DNA of 64,000 nt from Vibrio ulleungensis (GTDB lineage: Bacteria; Pseudomonadota; Gammaproteobacteria; Enterobacterales; Vibrionaceae): the NCBI RefSeq assembly GCF_016900875.1, contig NZ_JAFEUM010000004.1, positions 310,001-374,000 of the forward strand. Reading direction: 5' to 3'. Both the position numbers and the translations under genes were made by a program. Shown one piece after another: positions 1 to 8,720 of the stretch (positions are counted from its first letter, which is position 1; every line of letters begins with the position of its first letter). Under the pieces are notes generated by a model. It was given only the letters and a program-made list of their open reading frames with translations, was not told where the DNA came from and ran no database searches.

Positions 1-1
1 G

Positions 2-553
2 AATAAAGTGCGGCAAATGTTCGATCTAGATGCCAACACCTCTGTGATTGAAGACCACTTAAGACATATAGACCCAGACTTAGTCCAAACAACAGGCCTA
101 CGCATTCCCGGTGTCTGGAGCCAATGGGAGGCTGGTGTTAGAGCGATTTTGGGGCAGCAGGTCTCGGTTAAAGGGGCCATCACCCAACTCAATCGGTTTA
201 TCGCTGGCTTTTCCCAACAAAACAAACCGCTGCAGTTTCCCACGCCTCTTCAAGTCGCAAAAAGTGACCTTAACTTTATGCGCTTACCACAAGCGCGAAA
301 AGACACGCTGGTTCGCTTAGCGCAGTTTCTTGTTGAAGCGCCCGATGCACCAGTGAAATCTTGGTTGGAGATAAAAGGAATCGGCCCTTGGACTGTCAAC
401 TACGCCACTCTGCGAAGCCAAAGTGACCCCGATTGTTATTTGGAAGGCGACCTTATTGTCAAAAAAGTCAGTCAGCGTTTTCCAAACCTCAATGGAAAAA
501 CAGCCTCACCCTGGGGCAGCTATGCCACATTTCATTTATGGAACTTAGCATGA
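2..553 (+). CDS. alkA: DNA-3-methyladenine glycosylase II (AlkA), 3' part
   Basis: C-terminal part of an AlkA-type base-excision glycosylase, which removes alkylated bases from DNA. The frame is open to the left edge, so the N-terminal region lies outside the window; the GTG at 8 is probably internal. The helix-hairpin-helix reads WLEIKGIGPWTVNYATLR, and the following LEGDLIVKK segment carries the Asp that aligns with catalytic Asp238 of E. coli AlkA. The C-terminus (SPWGSYATFHLW) also follows E. coli AlkA. The TGA stop overlaps the ATG of ogt in an ATGA, so the two alkylation-repair genes are translationally coupled. Confidence 0.9.
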   Translation, partial: NKVRQMFDLDANTSVIEDHLRHIDPDLVQTTGLRIPGVWSQWEAGVRAILGQQVSVKGAITQLNRFIAGFSQQNKPLQFPTPLQVAKSDLNFMRLPQARKDTLVRLAQFLVEAPDAPVKSWLEIKGIGPWTVNYATLRSQSDPDCYLEGDLIVKKVSQRFPNLNGKTASPWGSYATFHLWNLA

Positions 554-1026
554 AATACTACAAAACGACTTCATCCCCTCTTGGTAACATCACTCTTCAA
601 TGTACCGATATTGGGATCACAGGGGCGTGGTTTGAGACCCATACCACCCAACCTGACGATTTAGGCAAACTCAATGAAGAGCATCCACACCTCATTCTCG
701 CTTCAAAGCAGTTAAAGCAGTATTTTGCGGGTGAGCGTACTCACTTTGAGATCCCATTTGATTTGGCTGGAACGGCATTTCAAGCCAGTGTTTGGAAAGC
801 ACTAACCACCATTCCGTATGGCGAAACCTGGAGTTATAAACAGTTAGCCAATGCCATAGATAACCCTGCTGCAATTCGAGCTGTTGGAACCGCCAATGGC
901 AGAAACCCAATTTCAGTCTTTATACCGTGCCACCGAGTGATCGCCGCTGACGGTAAACTTGCTGGGTATGCGGGAGGTATCGAGCGTAAGAAGTTCTTAT
1001 TAGAACTTGAATCCTCACACCGTTAG
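550..1026 (+). CDS. ogt: Methylated-DNA--protein-cysteine S-methyltransferase (Ogt)
   Basis: Suicide repair protein of 158 residues that moves the alkyl group of O6-alkylguanine or O4-alkylthymine to its own cysteine. The acceptor is Cys127 in IPCHRV, followed by the usual AGYAGGIERKKFLLELE tail. RAVGTANGRNP (110-120) holds the arginine finger and the substrate-binding loop. The ATG at 550 is chosen because it overlaps the alkA stop; the frame is open further upstream but that part reads as an alkA shadow. Length and motifs are normal for the family. The alkA-ogt pair forms a two-gene alkylation-repair operon. Confidence 0.95.
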   Translation: MKYYKTTSSPLGNITLQCTDIGITGAWFETHTTQPDDLGKLNEEHPHLILASKQLKQYFAGERTHFEIPFDLAGTAFQASVWKALTTIPYGETWSYKQLANAIDNPAAIRAVGTANGRNPISVFIPCHRVIAADGKLAGYAGGIERKKFLLELESSHR

Positions 1027-1313
1027 TCCAACAACTTTCATCCGTTTATACGGGTTAATTTGCCTAAAACCCCTCTTTCTAGGTCAATTGTACTATGAAT
1101 GGGCTAATCACGCTGATTGATTTAGCCTGTTCATTACCGCATTACTCTGCCAGATAGTTAAAACACCAACTACAGTATTAGGCACGCTATCGCGTTTATG
1201 AAATAAGACTCAATTGAACGTTGAAACATATATGTTTGTCGATGATGGTCACTCTACTAAGATGCTAAGTTGGTTAAAACACGATCAAGCGCAAATTTCG
1301 AGTCATTTTAAGA

Positions 1314-1341
1314 TTGCCAAATCCAAAACAAGATGTATACT
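1314..1341 (+). promoter_or_regulatory. Candidate sigma70 promoter of the 1385 dehydrogenase
   Basis: TTGCCA (1314-1319), a 16-bp spacer and TATACT (1336-1341). Transcription would begin near 1348, just before the operator-like palindrome at 1352. The rest of the intergenic region 1027-1313 shows no gene or terminator that I can support. Confidence 0.5.
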
Positions 1342-1351
1342 CTTGGGCATA

Positions 1352-1362
1352 TAGTAATACAA
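1352..1362. promoter_or_regulatory. Operator-like palindrome TAGTAATACAA
   Basis: One mismatch from TTGTNNNACAA, the motif shared with the GntR/KdgM/symporter locus and the PL7 lyase. It lies just downstream of the predicted start of transcription and about 22 bp before the start codon, a position typical of repression. Assignment to the GntR pair at 10-12 kb is inference. Confidence 0.5.
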
Positions 1363-1384
1363 TATGATATTTCAGGAGCAAACA

Positions 1385-2266
1385 ATGACTAAACCAGTAA
1401 TTGGTTTCATCGGCCTGGGCCTTATGGGCGGCAACATGGTTGAAAACCTACAGAAGCGTGGCTACCACGTAAACGTAATGGACCTAAGCGCTGAGGCTGT
1501 TGCTCGCGTTACTGATCGTGGTAATGCTACTGCGTTCACTTCAGCAAAAGAACTTGCTGCAGCTAGTGACATCGTTCAATTCTGTCTAACAACTTCTGCA
1601 GTTGTAGAAAAAATCGTTTACGGTGAAGACGGCGTTCTTGCTGGTATTAAAGAAGGCGCAGTTCTTGTTGACTTCGGTACTTCTATCCCAGCTTCAACTA
1701 AGAAAATTGGTGCAGACCTAGCAGCTAAAGGCGCTGGTATGATCGATGCTCCTCTTGGCCGTACTCCTGCTCACGCTAAAGATGGTCTTCTAAACATCAT
1801 GGCTGCTGGCGACCAAGCGACTTTCGATAAAGTTAAGCCTGTTCTTGACGAGCAAGGCGAAAACGTATTCTACCTCGGTGCGCTGGGTTCAGGTCACGTT
1901 ACTAAGCTAGTAAACAACTTCATGGGTATGACTACTGTTGCGACTATGTCTCAAGCATTTGCTGTTGCTAAGCTTGCTGGCGTAGATGGCCAACAACTGT
2001 TTGACATCATGTCTGCAGGCCCATCAAACTCTCCGTTCATGCAGTTCTGTAAGTTCTACGCTGTAGACGGCGAAGAAAAACTAGGCTTCTCTGTTGCTAA
2101 CGCAAACAAAGACCTTGGTTACTTCCTTGCTCTTTGTGAAGAGCTAGGTACTGAGTCTCTAATTGCTCAAGGTACTTCTCAAAGCCTACAAGCTGCAGTT
2201 GATGCAGGTCTTGGCCAAAACGACGTACCAGTAATCTTTGACTACTTCACAGGTCTAAAGAAGTAA
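1385..2266 (+). CDS. NAD(P)-dependent beta-hydroxyacid dehydrogenase, candidate DEH reductase
   Basis: Protein of 293 residues in the 3-hydroxyisobutyrate/tartronate-semialdehyde reductase family. The Rossmann motif GFIGLGLMGGNMVENL is near the N-terminus. The substrate loop DAPLGRTPAHAKDG and the catalytic-lysine helix GHVTKLVNNFMG follow. The ATG at 1385 is preferred over the in-frame ATG at 1364 because AGGAGC stands at the right distance before it. Codon choice is strongly biased, as in highly expressed genes and as in the symporter at 16.9 kb. Some marine vibrios use a member of this family to reduce 4-deoxy-L-erythro-5-hexoseulose uronate in alginate breakdown. The shared operator motif makes that role plausible, but tartronate-semialdehyde or hydroxyisobutyrate activity cannot be excluded. 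Confidence 0.85.
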   Translation: MTKPVIGFIGLGLMGGNMVENLQKRGYHVNVMDLSAEAVARVTDRGNATAFTSAKELAAASDIVQFCLTTSAVVEKIVYGEDGVLAGIKEGAVLVDFGTSIPASTKKIGADLAAKGAGMIDAPLGRTPAHAKDGLLNIMAAGDQATFDKVKPVLDEQGENVFYLGALGSGHVTKLVNNFMGMTTVATMSQAFAVAKLAGVDGQQLFDIMSAGPSNSPFMQFCKFYAVDGEEKLGFSVANANKDLGYFLALCEELGTESLIAQGTSQSLQAAVDAGLGQNDVPVIFDYFTGLKK

Positions 2267-2280
2267 TCTAAAAGATTAGT

Positions 2281-2328
2281 AAAAGCCCCGCTGTCATCAA
2301 GTTTACTTGTGTGACAGCGGGGCTTTTT
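2281..2328 (+). terminator. Rho-independent terminator
   Basis: Perfect 16-bp arms, AAAAGCCCCGCTGTCA and its complement, with a 15-nt loop and a T run. It closes the dehydrogenase transcript. Confidence 0.9.
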
Positions 2329-2397
2329 GCTATGTACTCTATACAGGAAGCTTGCGATAATAGGCCGATAGTCCGTCATCATATATAGGGTTGAATT

Positions 2398-2742
2398 ATG
2401 TCTTCAGATTACACAGGCTCAAGTGCCGCCTATGCACGCGCAGAGCAAGGCTATCGCGAAAAAGCACTCAAACTATACCCTTGGGTATGTGGAAAGTGTG
2501 CACGTGAATTTGTTTACTCAAATCTTCGCGAATTAACCGTGCATCACGTCGACCATGACCACACCAATAATCCCGAAGATGGCAGTAACTGGGAACTCCT
2601 TTGCCTATATTGCCATGATCACGAACACTCTAAATATCTCGATCACGAGCGTTATGGCGTTGAAGCAACGGCACGATTGGACGACCATGAAACTGCCACG
2701 CACAACCCGTTTGCGGATCTCGCTAAGATGATGAAGAAATAA
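2398..2742 (+). CDS. yajD: YajD family HNH nuclease
   Basis: Protein of 114 residues, the usual length of YajD. It has CGKC near residue 31, then HHVDHDHTNNPEDGSNWELL and CLYCHDHEH, giving the two Cys pairs that bind the structural zinc and the HNH-type His/Asn residues. The cellular role of YajD is not established. The gene stands alone between two terminators. Confidence 0.9.
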   Translation: MSSDYTGSSAAYARAEQGYREKALKLYPWVCGKCAREFVYSNLRELTVHHVDHDHTNNPEDGSNWELLCLYCHDHEHSKYLDHERYGVEATARLDDHETATHNPFADLAKMMKK

Positions 2743-2867
2743 ACACAGTGAATCGCATCAACTAGCAATCACTGCTAGCGCGCCTTTATGTAAAAAACTC
2801 ATCAATACAGGCTCCGTAAGATGAACGAACTCGCCTGAGTGGTAGAGGTTGGTATAAGATTCTTAAA

Positions 2868-2910
2868 ATAAATGCCCCTGAAGCATACACTTCAGGGGCA
2901 TTTATTTTTT
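2868..2910. terminator. Bidirectional terminator between yajD and dbpA
   Basis: Stem AAATGCCCCTGAAG/CTTCAGGGGCATTT with A/T tracts on both sides. It can serve both yajD (plus) and dbpA (minus). Confidence 0.85.
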
Positions 2911-2963
2911 ACATAGCCTAGTTTACGCAACGACTCGAAAGCCGCTGCCTGTTGCCTAGTAGT

Positions 2964-4352
2964 TTACTGCTGAATCAATCGAGCTCTAAACTGACGGCCT
3001 TTCATTTTGCCGTTTTGAATTTTGTTCAGCGCTTTCTTAGCGATCCCTTTTTCAACCGCAACATATGCACGCATCGCTTGCACTTTGATTTTACCAATAC
3101 TGTCGCCAGTAAGTTCTCCGCCGCTAGTCAGTGCTCCTAAGATATCACCAGGGCGCAGTTTTTGCTTCTTGCCACCATCAATCTGTATGGTGCGCATTGC
3201 CGAGTCATAGGGTTTATTTTGCAATGCAACAGAATCAGGTAATGGCTCAGCCTCAATCGCCTGATTCATATACTCGTCGATCAACGCCACTTTATAGCTT
3301 TCATTGTCGCTATAGAAGCTACACGCCAGACCTTTACTTCCCGCACGCCCGGTACGTCCAATACGGTGAACGTGAACCTCTGGATCGCGAGATAACTGGT
3401 AGTTAATAACCGCATCCAAATTGTCCACATCCAAACCACGCGCTGCAACATCAGTTGCCACCAATATTGAAATGCTTTTATTGGCAAATTGAATTAATGC
3501 CTGATCGCGTTCCCGCTGCTCCATGTCCCCATGCAGAGCAGTAACACTGAAGCCGAGGTAATTAAGACCATCTGCAATTTCTTGGGTCTCTTTTTTGGTA
3601 TTACAGAACACAACCGTAGACTCTGGACGATAGTGAAGGAGCAATAGCTCTAACGCCTCATCACGCTCTTCACGGCCTTCAACCTTATAGAAGTGCTGCT
3701 TAATCGTTGAATGGTCGTGAGTTGCTTCTACTTTAATAACCGTTGGGTTATTTAGAATGCGTTCGGAGATCGACTGGATCTGCTTTGGAAAGGTCGCACT
3801 AAACAGCAACGATTGGCGCTCAACAGGCGCTTGCTCAACAATCGCGTCCAACGCATCCTGAAAGCCCATATCGAGCATGCGATCGGCTTCATCTAAAACT
3901 AGCGTGTTTAACTCGTTTAAGTTAATACGGCCTTTATCTAGATGATCAAGAATACGTCCTGGCGTTCCTACTAGAATGTGTGCACCGTGCTCTAGAGAGC
4001 CAATTTGAGGCCCCATTGGCATACCGCCGCATAACGTCAGTACTTTAATGTTATGAATACCGCGCGCTAGTTTACGAATTTCTTGGGCAACCTGATCCGC
4101 TAATTCACGTGTTGGACACAGTACCAACGACTGCACTCTAAATCGCTTTACGTTCAGATTGTTTAACAAACCAAGACCAAACGCAGCTGTCTTCCCTGAG
4201 CCCGTTTTTGCTTGCCCAATCACGTCTTTGCCATCAAGAATTAACGGCAAACTTTGCGCCTGTATAGCGGTCATCGATTGATAACCTAAAGACTCAAGGT
4301 TGGATAGAAGACTGGCATCCATCGATAATGCCGAAAAAGATAAATTACTCAA
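2964..4352 (-). CDS. dbpA: ATP-dependent RNA helicase DbpA
   Basis: DEAD-box helicase acting on 23S rRNA hairpin 92 during 50S assembly. With the start used here it has 462 residues (E. coli 457). Walker A AKTGSGKT is at about 48-55, DEAD at 154-157, and SAT and [10 protein letters not shown] follow. The C-terminal domain (IDGGKKQKLRPGDILGALTSGG) is the RNA-binding domain that defines DbpA. I chose a TTG start at 4352: LSNLSFSALSMDASLLSNLESLGY then aligns over its length with the E. coli N-terminus, and an AGG lies seven bases upstream. The longer in-frame extension to 4472 has no family counterpart. Confidence 0.93.
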   Translation of the reverse strand: MSNLSFSALSMDASLLSNLESLGYQSMTAIQAQSLPLILDGKDVIGQAKTGSGKTAAFGLGLLNNLNVKRFRVQSLVLCPTRELADQVAQEIRKLARGIHNIKVLTLCGGMPMGPQIGSLEHGAHILVGTPGRILDHLDKGRINLNELNTLVLDEADRMLDMGFQDALDAIVEQAPVERQSLLFSATFPKQIQSISERILNNPTVIKVEATHDHSTIKQHFYKVEGREERDEALELLLLHYRPESTVVFCNTKKETQEIADGLNYLGFSVTALHGDMEQRERDQALIQFANKSISILVATDVAARGLDVDNLDAVINYQLSRDPEVHVHRIGRTGRAGSKGLACSFYSDNESYKVALIDEYMNQAIEAEPLPDSVALQNKPYDSAMRTIQIDGGKKQKLRPGDILGALTSGGELTGDSIGKIKVQAMRAYVAVEKGIAKKALNKIQNGKMKGRQFRARLIQQ

Positions 4353-4557
4353 AGCTGCGCCTGTAATAAGGTAATGGAATAGGCATTCCAACGACTTTAA
4401 GGTTGGGATGCGGGAAGTTGGCACGATTATAGTCGAAACACCGCAATATTCCTCACACTTTGTACAATACATTTAAATTTGCATATTGGGTGCACTCTCT
4501 TCACAATACGCAGCCTTATGCTACTCCCTAGCATCACTGTCAAAATGAGCACCGAAT

Positions 4558-5928
4558 ATGAGCTTTTCTACCCTTGGACTATCCGCCCCTCTTCTTAAAG
4601 CAATTGAGGAGCAAGGATATTCAGAGCCCACTCCCATCCAAGCACAATCTATTCCTGTGGTGATCCAAGGTAAAGACATCATGGCAGCGGCACAGACCGG
4701 AACCGGTAAAACTGCCAGCTTTGTTCTGCCTATTTTAGAAAACCTTTCTAATGGCCCTAAAGTAAAAAGCAATCAAGTACGTGCGTTGGTATTAACCCCG
4801 ACCCGAGAATTAGCCGCACAGGTTCAAGACAATGCTCATCAATACAGCCGTCATACTCGCCTCAACACTCAAGTTGTCTTTGGTGGAGTAAAAATCAACC
4901 CACAAATGATGGCGCTGCGCAAAGGCGTGGACATTTTGGTTGCCACTCCTGGCCGACTTTTGGATCTGTTCCAACAAAAAGCGGTGAGATTTGATCAGCT
5001 AGAAGTTTTGGTTTTGGATGAAGCAGATCGCATGCTCGACATGGGCTTTATTAGAGACATCAAAAAAATCTTGGCTGTTCTGCCAAAGAAACGCCAAAAC
5101 TTGCTGTTCTCAGCGACATTCTCCGATGAGATTCGGGAGCTCGCAAAGGGCTTAGTCTCTGATCCAGTAGAAGTTTCTGTGAGCCCACGTAACACCACTG
5201 CAGAGACCGTTAAACAGTCAATCTACATCACTGATAAACGTAAGAAAGCACCACTGCTGGTGAGCTTGATTAAACAGCATAACTGGAAACAGGTACTGAT
5301 TTTTGCCAGAACCAAACACGGTGCCAACCGCCTTAGTGCTCATCTAGAAAAACAAGGCATCACCTCGGCACCTATTCATGGTAATAAAAGCCAAGGAGCA
5401 CGTACCAAGGCACTGGCTGGGTTTAAAAATGGTGAGATTCAAGCGTTGGTCGCGACAGACATTGCTGCGCGTGGCATCGACATCGCTCACCTGCCGTTTG
5501 TTGTTAACTTCGATTTGCCGCACGTTGCCGAAGATTACGTGCACCGTATTGGCCGCACAGGCCGCGCTGGTGCGGTTGGCGAAGCAGTATCCTTGGTGTG
5601 TAATGATGAAACTAAAGAGTTATTCGCCATTGAGCGTTTGACCAAAGCATTATTACCACGTATCGAACACCCAGATTTCACAGCGGTCAACCCTGTGCCA
5701 GAATCACGTCTTGATAATCGAGCGGCCAAGGCGAAAAAGCCAAAGAAACCCAAAAAGCCGATGGGCAATAGCACAGCTAAGAAAGACGAACACAATGACG
5801 GTCAACGCTCTGGAGCCGCTCGTCGCGGTAACAAGCCGATTTCTAAGAACCCTCGCCATAAACGAGTTCGCAAAGCCGGTGGCGACAAACAAGGCAACGC
5901 TCAAGCCAGCGCTAAAACCCATAATTAG
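4558..5928 (+). CDS. rhlE: DEAD-box RNA helicase, RhlE type
   Basis: RNA helicase of 456 residues with the core motifs in order: Q motif [18 protein letters not shown] (45-52), PTREL, DEAD (154-157), SATF, ARGIDI and [10 protein letters not shown]. After about residue 385 the protein becomes a basic tail with [11 protein letters not shown] and further Lys/Arg clusters. Such tails are typical of RhlE proteins and bind RNA non-specifically. It is divergent from dbpA. RhlE proteins act in ribosome maturation and mRNA turnover; the precise target here is not known. Confidence 0.9.
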   Translation: MSFSTLGLSAPLLKAIEEQGYSEPTPIQAQSIPVVIQGKDIMAAAQTGTGKTASFVLPILENLSNGPKVKSNQVRALVLTPTRELAAQVQDNAHQYSRHTRLNTQVVFGGVKINPQMMALRKGVDILVATPGRLLDLFQQKAVRFDQLEVLVLDEADRMLDMGFIRDIKKILAVLPKKRQNLLFSATFSDEIRELAKGLVSDPVEVSVSPRNTTAETVKQSIYITDKRKKAPLLVSLIKQHNWKQVLIFARTKHGANRLSAHLEKQGITSAPIHGNKSQGARTKALAGFKNGEIQALVATDIAARGIDIAHLPFVVNFDLPHVAEDYVHRIGRTGRAGAVGEAVSLVCNDETKELFAIERLTKALLPRIEHPDFTAVNPVPESRLDNRAAKAKKPKKPKKPMGNSTAKKDEHNDGQRSGAARRGNKPISKNPRHKRVRKAGGDKQGNAQASAKTHN

Positions 5929-5941
5929 GGCCTGTACACGA

Positions 5942-6952
5942 TTAGCGCCTTGAAAGCAGCTCGCGTTTAAGAGCAGGCAATAGTGATATTGCTTGCTCTG
6001 TGAGAGATTCGGTAAATGGATTGATCTTCCAATGATCCGGACTCCAACCTTTTACAAATCGCTGAAAGTCTGCCCACGCGACTGGATAGAGTTTCATCCA
6101 TGTTGCCACAACGTCCTCGGCATCAAGGCTAGGCTGGAACTGTTCCAACGAACTCGTTAATTCTCGAAAATAGTGCTGTAGGTAAGTCTCAACCTGCTTC
6201 GGTGTCTCTTCAAATGTGAGAACGCTCGATAAAAAAAGCGCCACATCCTTCATTCCACATCCACGACCCACGTACTGAAAATCCACTGCAGCCGCTATTT
6301 GGTGTGAGTTTGAGAAGCAAAAATTAGCCAACTTTGCGTCGCCATGAACTAAAGTTTGATATTTACTGTTCGATAGTAGCAAATCAATATCGTTGGCCGC
6401 TTGCTTAAGTGTTTGATCTTGAAGAACAGCAAGCTCATCTGGGCGGGTATTTAGATGCCAATAAGTGCCTTCATCCCATAGTCCCTTAGGGGCAACATTC
6501 ATAAAGTGGGCGTGAAAGGAGGCCAACCAACTTAACCCCGCATAAATGGCCGCTTCTGTGGGAGATGAGAGTGCGTTCGGATACCCTACCGCTGCAAGGT
6601 CTTCGAGAATAAACATCATCGACTGCCCTTCACGCGCACTATCGATGCACTGCGGGACTTTATGATTTTCATCGCATAACGAAGCGTACTGTTCATACCA
6701 GGCAAGCTCCACTTGGTACGATTTCAACTTTCTAGCGTGCGACAACTGGGTATCCCAACCTCTCGGATGCGCTTCCTTCTCAGAAAAGTCAGGAAGATCT
6801 ATCTGCTTAGTGATTACGCTTCGATATAAACCACCAACCAAACTAACCCGCAATAATGCCCCGTATCCGCCCCATAGCGTTTGGAGCGTTTCAATGTTTG
6901 AAATGGTGTTTGCGCCTGTAACTTGCAGGATCCGCTGTTCGAACTTATTCAC
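5942..6952 (-). CDS. Phosphotransferase-fold protein (APH/choline kinase-like)
   Basis: Protein of 336 residues with the kinase fold of the aminoglycoside phosphotransferase/choline kinase superfamily. LVHGDAKLANF (202-211) gives the Brenner-type catalytic HGDxxxxN, and VDFQYVGRG (223-231) is the metal-binding DFG equivalent. The substrate is not evident. Distant members phosphorylate small alcohols, and this sequence is not a recognisable resistance enzyme. It converges on rhlE with only 13 bp between stops, and no terminator is apparent there. Confidence 0.75.
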   Translation of the reverse strand: MNKFEQRILQVTGANTISNIETLQTLWGGYGALLRVSLVGGLYRSVITKQIDLPDFSEKEAHPRGWDTQLSHARKLKSYQVELAWYEQYASLCDENHKVPQCIDSAREGQSMMFILEDLAAVGYPNALSSPTEAAIYAGLSWLASFHAHFMNVAPKGLWDEGTYWHLNTRPDELAVLQDQTLKQAANDIDLLLSNSKYQTLVHGDAKLANFCFSNSHQIAAAVDFQYVGRGCGMKDVALFLSSVLTFEETPKQVETYLQHYFRELTSSLEQFQPSLDAEDVVATWMKLYPVAWADFQRFVKGWSPDHWKINPFTESLTEQAISLLPALKRELLSRR

Positions 6953-7227
6953 GTTTGCCCTTTAAGACATGTCGATTGAACTCACGATAGTTTGCCATAC
7001 ATTCGACACCCTCAATACCCATTTTTGCCATTCTTAAGCAAGGCTCCCCGATTCGTTAACGCACGCAATACTACTCATGCTAAAGGCTGAAATCACTGCA
7101 ACTGGAGAACTTTAAGTCGCAATTAAACGTAGAGAGTTCATACCAAAGCGTTGGAGAGAATATCACTCTCAGCGACGAGGCGATGCTCACCGTTTGTTCG
7201 CATACTGAATCAACTTGGGGGTAAACC

Positions 7228-7374
7228 ATGATAAAAGAATACCTAGTCTTTTTAGTGGCAATAGGAATGTTTTGGATCGCTGTGGCTCATTTTGGGTTCG
7301 AGCTTCACTCGCCCGAGTCCATCGCCGAACTGTTCCACACCGCTCTTGAAAATGCGATGAATGGCCTCGGTTAG
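7228..7374 (+). CDS. Small membrane protein, 48 aa
   Basis: Short ORF starting MIKEYLVFLVAIGMFWIAVAHF, a single hydrophobic segment at about 5-24, then a mildly acidic tail (SPESIAELFHTALENAMNGLG). TTGGGGGT lies about six bases before the ATG as a ribosome-binding site. I do not recognise the family. The flanking bases (6953-7227 and 7375-7563) show no other gene. Confidence 0.5.
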   Translation: MIKEYLVFLVAIGMFWIAVAHFGFELHSPESIAELFHTALENAMNGLG

Positions 7375-7563
7375 TGAGCCTTTCACTTAATCATCCACGG
7401 CACGTAAAGCGCTCTCAATTATTGAAACTTCACTTTAGTAGCAAACCTTTGCCCCCCTCCTTTTGATACCCCAGTGACTTCTACTCGCTCTTGTTCTAGT
7501 ATCTACAAGCGCTAACTCTATGTTAATTAGCGTAATAGTTTAATTTTAGAATAAGGACATTCC

Positions 7564-7884
7564 ATGCTAAAGACCACAACGTCAACCGTCGACGGACGTG
7601 AAATTACCGATTATCTCGACATCGTTGTTGGTGAAGCCATTCTTGGTGCCAACGTATTTAAAGATTTTTTCAGTTCGATTCGCGATATCGTGGGCGGGCG
7701 CTCTGGAGCGTATGAAAAAGAGATGGGACGAGCGAGAGAGATTGCATTCCAAGAAATGGAAGACCGAGCCAAAGAGCTTGGCGCTAATGGCATTGTGGGC
7801 ATTGATATTGACTACGAAGTCGTTGGACAAGGTGGCAGCATGCTGATGGTGAGCGTCAGTGGGACTGCTGTTAAGATTAGGTAA
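7564..7884 (+). CDS. YbjQ family (UPF0145) protein
   Basis: Protein of 106 residues with the conserved YbjQ sequence: [37 protein letters not shown]-like [17 protein letters not shown] and a C-terminal beta strand. The family forms pentameric rings and its biochemical role is unknown. The ATG has AAGGAC upstream. It is monocistronic here; the next gene has its own strong ribosome-binding site more than 150 bp away. Confidence 0.92.
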   Translation: MLKTTTSTVDGREITDYLDIVVGEAILGANVFKDFFSSIRDIVGGRSGAYEKEMGRAREIAFQEMEDRAKELGANGIVGIDIDYEVVGQGGSMLMVSVSGTAVKIR

Positions 7885-8047
7885 CCGTAATACCACTATG
7901 GTGCTGGAGCGCAACTCGCGCCCCGCCCCCATCTACTGACTGTACATTGATACTTTGTAGCAACAGCATCGCAACATATGGTAGGCTGATAATTCAACAG
8001 TGCATTGCCAACGGAATTGGCAATTACGAATACAACAAGGAGGTCTA

Positions 8048-8683
8048 ATGACATTGGACACATGGATACTTTACGCCCTCGCAATATTAGTGCTCACGGC
8101 CTCTCCCGGTCCTAGCTCACTGCTTTGCATGAGCAAAGGGGTTACGCAAGGCATACGAAGTGCAACCTTTACCGCTCTTGGCAGCTTGAGCGCTATTACA
8201 ATCATACTTAGCCTTTCCTTTACTGGGCTGGGTGTAATCATTGCGTCATCGGAAGTAGTGTTTAACTTGGTAAAATGGTGTGGTGCCGCGTATTTGGTCT
8301 ATTTAGGTTGGCAAGCGTTTCGATCGTCACAGCAAGAGTACACCACCGAAACTACAACGTCGCACCAACCCACCAATGCCTCAAAACAGTTCACCAGCGG
8401 ATTTATTGTTGGTGCTAGCAACCCAAAAGCCATCGTCTTCTTTACTGCGCTGTTTCCACAATTCATCGATCCTAGTGCATCGCTGTGGAACCAGTATCTG
8501 ATTTTTGCATCGACCTTTGCAGTTTTTGAGCTCTCGTGGCTGGTGTTTTACGGGTACTTGGGGAGTCGCTCGTCAAAGTGGCTATTAGCGGCAGGACGAG
8601 CAAAAATGTTTAACCGAATCAGTGGCTCAGTGTTTATGAGTGCAGGGGTTTTATTGTCGTTCACCTCCCGCGCGCAAGCATAA
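8048..8683 (+). CDS. LysE/RhtB family amino-acid exporter
   Basis: Inner-membrane protein of 211 residues. Its N-terminus carries the family signature LTASPGPSSLLCMSKGV, followed by about six hydrophobic segments and the conserved GASNPKAIVFFTALFPQFID. Members export amino acids such as lysine, homoserine or threonine, or their derivatives; the substrate here is not predictable. I take the ATG at 8048, since a perfect AAGGAGGT stands just before it, rather than the GTG at 8000. Confidence 0.9.
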   Translation: MTLDTWILYALAILVLTASPGPSSLLCMSKGVTQGIRSATFTALGSLSAITIILSLSFTGLGVIIASSEVVFNLVKWCGAAYLVYLGWQAFRSSQQEYTTETTTSHQPTNASKQFTSGFIVGASNPKAIVFFTALFPQFIDPSASLWNQYLIFASTFAVFELSWLVFYGYLGSRSSKWLLAAGRAKMFNRISGSVFMSAGVLLSFTSRAQA

Positions 8684-8693
8684 AGCAGCGAAC

Positions 8694-8720
8694 GAGAAGT
8701 TAATCGTACATTAACTTCTC
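8694..8720. terminator. Hairpin at the lysE/MATE convergent junction
   Basis: Perfect arms GAGAAGTTAA/TTAACTTCTC around TCGTACA. It starts 11 bp after the exporter stop and covers the last codons and stop of the MATE gene on the other strand. There is no long T run, so its termination strength is uncertain. Confidence 0.45.

Noticed and set aside
4353-4472. N-terminal extension of DbpA to an ATG at 4472
   Set aside because: The extension has no counterpart in DbpA proteins, and the TTG at 4352 gives full-length alignment with the E. coli start.
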